64,000 bases of DNA, taken from NCBI GenBank assembly GCA_965227745.1, contig OZ245769.1, forward strand, positions 4,774,001 through 4,838,000. Direction: 5' to 3'. This document shows positions 58,835-64,000 of this stretch, in pieces. How positions within the stretch are numbered: the first letter of the stretch is position 1; each line of letters begins with the position of its first letter. The notes below the pieces were generated by a model. That model saw only the letters and a program-made list of their open reading frames with translations. It was not told where the DNA came from and did not search any database. Made by a program: the position numbers and the translations under genes. The DNA comes from GAS368 sp965227745 (GTDB lineage Bacteria > Verrucomicrobiota > Verrucomicrobiia > Opitutales > Opitutaceae).

Positions 58835-60271
58835 ATGAAACGAATTATCGCCCTCGCTTTCCTCGTTGTGCTCACGCTGGGCCCCGGCTTGCGGGCCGCC
58901 GAGGCGGCGCGGCCTAATATTCTCTTTCTCCTGATCGATGACATGGGGTACGCGGACCTCTCGTGCTACGGGAACACGGGGGTGCAGACGAAGAACATCG
59001 ACCGCCTCGCGCGCGAGGGGCTGCGCTTCACCCAGTATTATGTGGCCGCGCCGATCTGCTCGGCGTCGCGCACGGCGGCGATGACGGGGCAGTATCCGGC
59101 GCGGTGGCGCATGACCTCGTTTCTGGCGAATCGCGCGATGAACATCCGCCGCGGCATGGCGCAGTGGCTCGACCTCACGGCGCCGTCGTTAAGCCGCGAG
59201 TTGCAACGAGCCGGGTACGCGACGGGTCACTTCGGCAAGTGGCACATGGGCGGGCAGCGCGATGTGGGCGACGCCCCGCTCATCACGGAGTACGGCTACG
59301 ATGCCTCGCTCACGCAATTCGAAGGGCTCGGCGACCGCATCCTCCCGCTGCTCGATGCCTTTGACGGCAAGCCGGCGAAGAAATACGCGCTCGGCTCGGA
59401 CAACTTGGGGCGGGGGAATATTACCTGGCTCGACCGCTCTAAGGTGACGGCGGCGTTTGCGGGGCGCGCGCTGGATTTCATCAAGACGGCGGAGGCGAGC
59501 GGAAAGCCTTTCTATGTGAATCTCTGGCCGGACGATGTGCACTCGCCGTTTTACCCGCCGAAGGCGTTGCGCACCGATGAGGCGAAACGCGCGCTCTACA
59601 ATGCGGTGACGCAGGCGATGGACGACCAACTCGGCGAGATCCTCGACTACGTGCGCAACAGCCCGAAGCTGCGCGACAACACGATCATCATCGTCGCGAG
59701 CGACAACGGCCCGGAGCCGGGCGCGGGCTCGGCAGGGAAATTTCGCGGGCACAAGGGCAACCTCTACGAGGGCGGCGTGCGCGAGCCGCTCATCGTGTGG
59801 GCGCCGGGCTTGATGGAGGCGAAGGCCAGGGGCACGACGAATGAGACGAGCGTGGTTGCGGCGGTGGATTTGTTGCCGTCCGTGCTGCAACTGGCGCGCG
59901 TAGGTGGGAGCGAGGCGGCGAAGAAATCCGATGGCCTCGACGTGAGCGCGACGTTGCTCGGGCGTGAGGCGGCGGTGCGGGCGAAGCCGCTCTTCTGGTC
60001 GCGTCCGCCGGACCGGCCGGGCCCGCCGCGCGAGCGGTTTCCGGATTTCGCGATGCGTGAGGGCGATTGGAAATTTCTGATGCGCGCGGATGGCTCGGCG
60101 ATGCAGCTTTATCATCTCGCGGCGGATGGGGCGGAGACGACGAATCTCGCGGGGAAGGAAAAGGATCGGGCGGAAAAGATGAAGGCGGCGGTGGTGGCCT
60201 GGCGCGCGACGCTGCCGGAGGTCACGCTGCTCAATGATGATGGCGGCGCGACGGCGAAGGAATCGCCGTAG
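58835..60271 (+). CDS. Sulfatase, exported
   Basis: A 478-residue type I sulfatase. A signal peptide (MKRIIALAFLVVLTLGPGLRA) is followed by the metal site ILFLLIDDMGYADLSCYG and the formylglycine motif CSASRTAAMTGQYP, where Cys75 is the modified residue. GHFGKWHMGG and IIVASDNGPEPGAG are further family motifs. The Cys-x-Ala-x-Arg form needs a maturase, not seen here. It should remove sulfate from a glycan or other ester outside the cytoplasm. The gene start is taken at 58835. Confidence 0.93.
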   Translation: MKRIIALAFLVVLTLGPGLRAAEAARPNILFLLIDDMGYADLSCYGNTGVQTKNIDRLAREGLRFTQYYVAAPICSASRTAAMTGQYPARWRMTSFLANRAMNIRRGMAQWLDLTAPSLSRELQRAGYATGHFGKWHMGGQRDVGDAPLITEYGYDASLTQFEGLGDRILPLLDAFDGKPAKKYALGSDNLGRGNITWLDRSKVTAAFAGRALDFIKTAEASGKPFYVNLWPDDVHSPFYPPKALRTDEAKRALYNAVTQAMDDQLGEILDYVRNSPKLRDNTIIIVASDNGPEPGAGSAGKFRGHKGNLYEGGVREPLIVWAPGLMEAKARGTTNETSVVAAVDLLPSVLQLARVGGSEAAKKSDGLDVSATLLGREAAVRAKPLFWSRPPDRPGPPRERFPDFAMREGDWKFLMRADGSAMQLYHLAADGAETTNLAGKEKDRAEKMKAAVVAWRATLPEVTLLNDDGGATAKESP

Positions 60272-60279
60272 GAGAGAAA

Positions 60280-60375
60280 GGTGGACAGCGATCTCCGAGC
60301 GCTTCTGATGCGGGGGCGAGCGTCGTTGCGATTTTCTTGTTCGCCCCCGACGGCGCCCGGAGGTCGCCGTCCACC
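60280..60375. repeat. REPIN-like inverted pair, family d, copy 3
   Basis: A 96-bp element starting GGTGGACAGCGATCTCCGAG and ending in the inverted GGTGGACGGCGACCTCCG. It lies between the sulfatase and the PVC haem protein. Nothing else was seen in 60376-60541. Confidence 0.88.
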
Positions 60376-60541
60376 TCCGACTGGCGGTGGTTAATCGAGC
60401 AGCCCATGGCCGGGGTGCAGCCGTTCGAACACGTTGCAAGCTAAGGCGTGCAACCGAAGGGGCTCGTGGGGCGTAAGATTGGGCGGGTGACCCGGCTTCG
60501 GCTTGCCGTGGGCGGCGCCTGACCATTAATTCTCCCTTCTT

Positions 60542-63500
60542 GTGATTACCCCATCTCACGCTTGTTTCGCCGTGCGTCGTTCGCGAGCCGGTCTGTCTCA
60601 CCTCGGTAAAGTCTTCGCCCTGCTCGGCTTCGCGGCGGTGGCGAGTGTGGCGGGCGCGGCGCAGGCCGAGACGCCGACCAAGGAGGTCACGCTCACCAAG
60701 TGGTCGGGCGAGATCAATGTGCCGGACCCGGTGTCGGTCGCGGTCGATCCGCAGGGGCGCGTGTATGTAACGGCGACGACGCGGCGCAAGGTCGCGGACC
60801 TCGATATCCGTGAATTTACCAACTGGGTGCCGAACGACGTGGGCTTTGCGAGTGTCGATGACAAGGCGGCGTTTTATCGCGACGTGCTCGCACCCGGCAA
60901 GATGCGCACGCCGAAGGGCTCGCTTGCGGATCACAACAAGGATGGGTCGATCGATTGGAAGGATCTCACGGTGCACACGGAGCGCATTTACCAGATGCGC
61001 GACACGGACGGCGATGGGTTCGCGGACAAGATCACGGTCTTCGCGGAAGGGTTTAATACGGAGGTCACGGGTATCGCGGCGGGCGTGATGTATCACGACG
61101 GCTGGGTGTATGCGACGATCGCGCCGGACCTGTGGCGCTTCAAAGATACGAACGACGATGGCGTGGCGGATATCCGCGAGATCGTGGTGCACGGCTTCGG
61201 CATTCACATCGCGTATGCAGGGCACGACATGCACGGCCTGAGCGTGGGCCCCGACGGGCGCATCTATTGGAGCATCGGCGACAAGGGCGTGAACGTCACC
61301 TCGCGCGAGGGAAAGAAATTTGTCTATTCCAACGAAGGCTGCGTGATGCGCGTGGAGCCGGATGGCAGCGGCTTCGAGGTGTACGCGCATGGCGTGCGCA
61401 ATCCGCAGGAGCCGGCTTTCGACAACTACGGCGATCTCTTCGACGTGGACAACGACGCGGACCAGAAGGGTGAGCGCGAGCGCTTCATCCGCATCATGGA
61501 GCTGAGCGACAGCGGCTGGCGCTGTAACTATCAGTACATGGCGATGGACAGCCCCTGGATGCGCGAAGGCCTGTGGAAGCCGCAGTTTGAGGGGCAGCCG
61601 GCGTATCTGTTGCCGCCGCTGCTGAGCTACTCGGATGGCCCGGCGGGTTTCAAGTTTGACCCCGGCACCGCGCTCAGCCCGGAGCAGCGCGGGATGTTTT
61701 TCCTCAACGAATTTCCCAAGGGCACGCTGCGCGGCTTTCGCGCGGAGCGGGTCGGCGCGAGCTTCAAGATGGTCGATGCGCGCATCCTGAATGCGGGCAT
61801 CATGGGCATCGGGTTTGCGTGGCACCCGGATGGCTCGCTCTTCCTCGCGGACTGGATCGGCGGCTATCCGCTCGATGGGCTCGGCGCGGTGTGGCGCGTG
61901 GATGTGCCCGGCGCGGCGAAGCGCCCGGAGCGCGTCGAGACGCTGGCGCTGCTCAAGGCCGGTTTCGAGAAGAGCCCGGACGCGGAGCTCGTCACGCGCC
62001 TCGGCCATGCCGACCAACGCGTGCGCCAAGGCGCGCAGCTCGAGCTCGCGAAGCGCGGGCGCGGCGAAGTCCTCCTCGGGGTGGCGCTGGATACCAAAGC
62101 CGCGCAGCTCGCGCGCATCCATGCGATCTGGGGCTATGGTCAACTCCTGCGCCGCGGCGCGGCGGAGGCGGCCAAGGTGTTGCCCCTGCTGGCGGATGCC
62201 GATGCCGAGCTGCACGCGCAGACGGCGAAGATTTTGGGCGACGCGCCGAAGGCGGCGGCGGGCGTGGCGGATAAATTGATCGCGCTCCTGACCGATGCCG
62301 CGCCGCGCGCGCGCCTCCAGACGGCGATCGCGCTCGGCAAGCTCGGTGTGCCCGGCGCGGTCAACGCGCTGTTTGCAGCGGCGGAAAAAGAAGGCGCCGA
62401 TCCCGTGATGCGGACGGCCATCGTGACGGGCCTCGTGGGCTGCGCGACGGCGGAGCAGTTGACCGCGAAGAAATCGGACCCCTCGATCCATGTGCGCCTC
62501 GCGGCGGTGGTGGCGCTGCGCCGTCAGGCCGCGCCGGCGGTGACGGCGTTTTTGGCCGATGCGAATGAGGCGGTGGTGGATGAGGCGGCGCACGCCATCC
62601 ACGACGATCTATCGATCCCCGCGGCGCTGCCCGCGCTGTCGGAATTGGCGGGCAAGGAATTCAAGAGCGAGCCGCTGACGCGCCGCATCTTGAATGCGAA
62701 TCTGCGCCTCGGTACGCCCGAGGCGGCGGGCCGGCTGCTGGCCTTTGCGCTCGATGAGAAGCGCGCGAAGGAGATGCGGCAGGAAGCGCTGATCAGCCTC
62801 AAGGTGTGGAACCAGCCGCCGCCGCTCGACCGCGTGGATGGCCGCGCGCGGAAATTTCAAAACGCCCCGATCCGCGATGTGCTGGAGACGCGCCTCGACG
62901 CGCTGCTCGGCCTGACCGATCCCGCGCTCAAGACCCTCGCAATCGAAATCATGATCGCGCACACGCTGCGCGCGGCAGCGCCGCAGATCGCGGGCATCGT
63001 GAGCGACACGAAGGCGGCCGGCGCGCTGCGGGCGCAGGCCCTGCGCCTGCTCGCGAGCCAGCACAAGACCAGCCCGGTCTTTACGGCCACGCTCGACGCG
63101 GCGCTCGTGCCCGCGGCGCCGGCGTCGCTGCACATGGCGGCGATGGAGCTGCTGTTGCCGGGCCGCGCGGACAAGCTCGCCACCGAGGCGCAGACCACGC
63201 TCGCGAGCCGCACCGTGCCGGAGAAGCAACACGCGCTCGCGCAGCTCGCCGTCGCGGCCAGCCCGGCGACCGATGCGGTGCTCGAGGCGCAGGCGGCGTT
63301 GTTGCTGGAGGGGAAGTGTCCGCCGGTGTTGCAGCTCGACGTGATCGAGGCCCTGCGCGCGCGCAGTGCGGCGAGCCCGGCGCTCGCGGCGCGGTTGAAG
63401 GCCTTTACCGCGTCGCCGGCGGCGGCGGGGCAGAAAGAATTACTCGAAGGCGGCAGCATCGCCGCCGGGCAGGACATCGTGAGCAATCATCTCGCGGCCA

Positions 63501-63901
63501 ACTGCATGGCGTGCCACTCGATCACCGCCAGCGGCGGCAGCGAAGTCGGCCCGAATCTCCGCGCCGTGGGCACGCGCGGCGACCGCGCTTACCTGTTGGA
63601 ATCACTGCTGGTGCCGGCGGCGAAGATCGCGACCGGCTACGGCATGGTGGGGCTGACCTTGAAAGACACGTCGGCCGTCACGGGCACGCTCGCGAAGGAA
63701 ACCGAGACCGAGGTGACGGTGCGGCTCTTTGACGGCACGATGCGCAAGGTGCCGCGCACGGAGATCGTCCATCAGACCCCGCCGGTTTCGATCATGCCGC
63801 CGATGGGCGATATTTTGCAGCCGCGGGAAATTCGCGACGTGGTCGCGTATCTCGCGAGCATGAAGGGTGGCCGCGCGCCGGTGGTGGAGGCGGAGCATTG
63901 A
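60542..63901 (+). CDS. PVC-type haem-binding CxxCH protein (dehydrogenase-like)
   Basis: A 1,119-residue exported protein of a type found mainly in Planctomycetota and Verrucomicrobiota. An N-terminal signal region is followed by a membrane-bound dehydrogenase-like propeller (about 45-460: DPVSVAVDPQGRVYVTATTR, RDTDGDGFADKITVFAEGF, GVRNPQEPAFDNYGDLFDVDND). A long alpha-helical HEAT-like section (about 460-970) follows, then a C-terminal cytochrome c domain with CMACH (Cys988, Cys991, His992) and the distal methionine in SIMPPMGDIL. GTG 60542 or GTG 60572 are both possible starts. It may oxidise a sugar or alcohol; the substrate is unknown. Confidence 0.9.
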   Translation: MITPSHACFAVRRSRAGLSHLGKVFALLGFAAVASVAGAAQAETPTKEVTLTKWSGEINVPDPVSVAVDPQGRVYVTATTRRKVADLDIREFTNWVPNDVGFASVDDKAAFYRDVLAPGKMRTPKGSLADHNKDGSIDWKDLTVHTERIYQMRDTDGDGFADKITVFAEGFNTEVTGIAAGVMYHDGWVYATIAPDLWRFKDTNDDGVADIREIVVHGFGIHIAYAGHDMHGLSVGPDGRIYWSIGDKGVNVTSREGKKFVYSNEGCVMRVEPDGSGFEVYAHGVRNPQEPAFDNYGDLFDVDNDADQKGERERFIRIMELSDSGWRCNYQYMAMDSPWMREGLWKPQFEGQPAYLLPPLLSYSDGPAGFKFDPGTALSPEQRGMFFLNEFPKGTLRGFRAERVGASFKMVDARILNAGIMGIGFAWHPDGSLFLADWIGGYPLDGLGAVWRVDVPGAAKRPERVETLALLKAGFEKSPDAELVTRLGHADQRVRQGAQLELAKRGRGEVLLGVALDTKAAQLARIHAIWGYGQLLRRGAAEAAKVLPLLADADAELHAQTAKILGDAPKAAAGVADKLIALLTDAAPRARLQTAIALGKLGVPGAVNALFAAAEKEGADPVMRTAIVTGLVGCATAEQLTAKKSDPSIHVRLAAVVALRRQAAPAVTAFLADANEAVVDEAAHAIHDDLSIPAALPALSELAGKEFKSEPLTRRILNANLRLGTPEAAGRLLAFALDEKRAKEMRQEALISLKVWNQPPPLDRVDGRARKFQNAPIRDVLETRLDALLGLTDPALKTLAIEIMIAHTLRAAAPQIAGIVSDTKAAGALRAQALRLLASQHKTSPVFTATLDAALVPAAPASLHMAAMELLLPGRADKLATEAQTTLASRTVPEKQHALAQLAVAASPATDAVLEAQAALLLEGKCPPVLQLDVIEALRARSAASPALAARLKAFTASPAAAGQKELLEGGSIAAGQDIVSNHLAANCMACHSITASGGSEVGPNLRAVGTRGDRAYLLESLLVPAAKIATGYGMVGLTLKDTSAVTGTLAKETETEVTVRLFDGTMRKVPRTEIVHQTPPVSIMPPMGDILQPREIRDVVAYLASMKGGRAPVVEAEH

Positions 63902-64000
63902 GATGCTGGCGGGGGCGTGCGGCGCTGACGTTGAGAGTTGAGGGATGAGAGTTGAGAGTGGAAGGCCCCGGAGCTGGAAGCTGAGAGGGCGCGGAGCTGA
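63902..64000. repeat. Low-complexity repeat, family j, at the window end
   Basis: It contains GTTGAGAGTTGAGGG, ATGAGAGTTGAGAGTGG and GGAGCTGGAAGCTGAGAG, the same words as in the urtC-urtD gap at 17779-17830. There is no gene before the window ends. Confidence 0.65.

Noticed and set aside
59189..62602. 1,137-codon open frame on the minus strand
   Set aside because: Opposite to the sulfatase and PVC haem protein genes; composition (Arg/His/Ala) is that of a reverse-complement shadow.

Overview
The window looks like a GC-rich chromosome segment from the Verrucomicrobiota, most likely the family Opitutaceae. This rests on gene content and style only: TonB-dependent receptors, a 1,120-residue PVC-type CxxCH haem protein, an exported sulfatase and GH43 enzyme, and start codons that mostly lack a Shine-Dalgarno sequence. 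No rRNA, tRNA, CRISPR array, phage or transposase gene was seen.

Layout. 1-3348: the end of one TonB receptor and a complete second one. 3568-9556: an S9 peptidase, a MOSC protein, a CCA-adding enzyme, a DUF423 protein and rplM-rpsI. 10349-23300 (all minus strand): a 13-kb urea operon reading porin > urtABCDE > ureABC > toxin-antitoxin pair > ureEFGD. 23591-33760: a TorF-type porin, then arginine biosynthesis argC, argJ (opposite strand), argB, argD, argF and argG, interrupted by two pseudopilins. 33976-38076 (minus): an Mla-type lipid transport operon led by a protein rich in WPF motifs. 38313-43707: a metallo-hydrolase, rsmD, a membrane protein, rsmE and an M50 protease.

43837-51596 holds the most interesting block: two Tat-exported PLP aminotransferases, a Tat-type FAD amine/amino-acid oxidase, a single-haem cytochrome c, an ammonium transporter and a membrane-anchored protein that I read as three RidA (imine deaminase) domains in one chain. 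Together these look like a cell-surface system that deaminates amines or amino acids, detoxifies the imine and imports the ammonium. A GGCA-N6-CTGC sequence (sigma-54 -24/-12 type) lies upstream of the oxidase, of the divergent aminotransferase, of urtA and of the porin, which would tie the urea and amine systems to one nitrogen regulon. 51710-63901: a three-repeat YwqK/MORN-like protein, a TonB receptor, GH43, sulfatase and the PVC haem protein.

The intergenic DNA is unusually structured. At least seven families of short inverted-pair repeats, most beginning GTAG or GTGG and so resembling REP/REPIN elements, sit in gaps, often between convergent genes. A second class of A/T-rich or wordy repeats fills the gaps inside the urea and arginine operons, often directly before start codons. 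Three copies of one REPIN family show a compensatory base-pair change.
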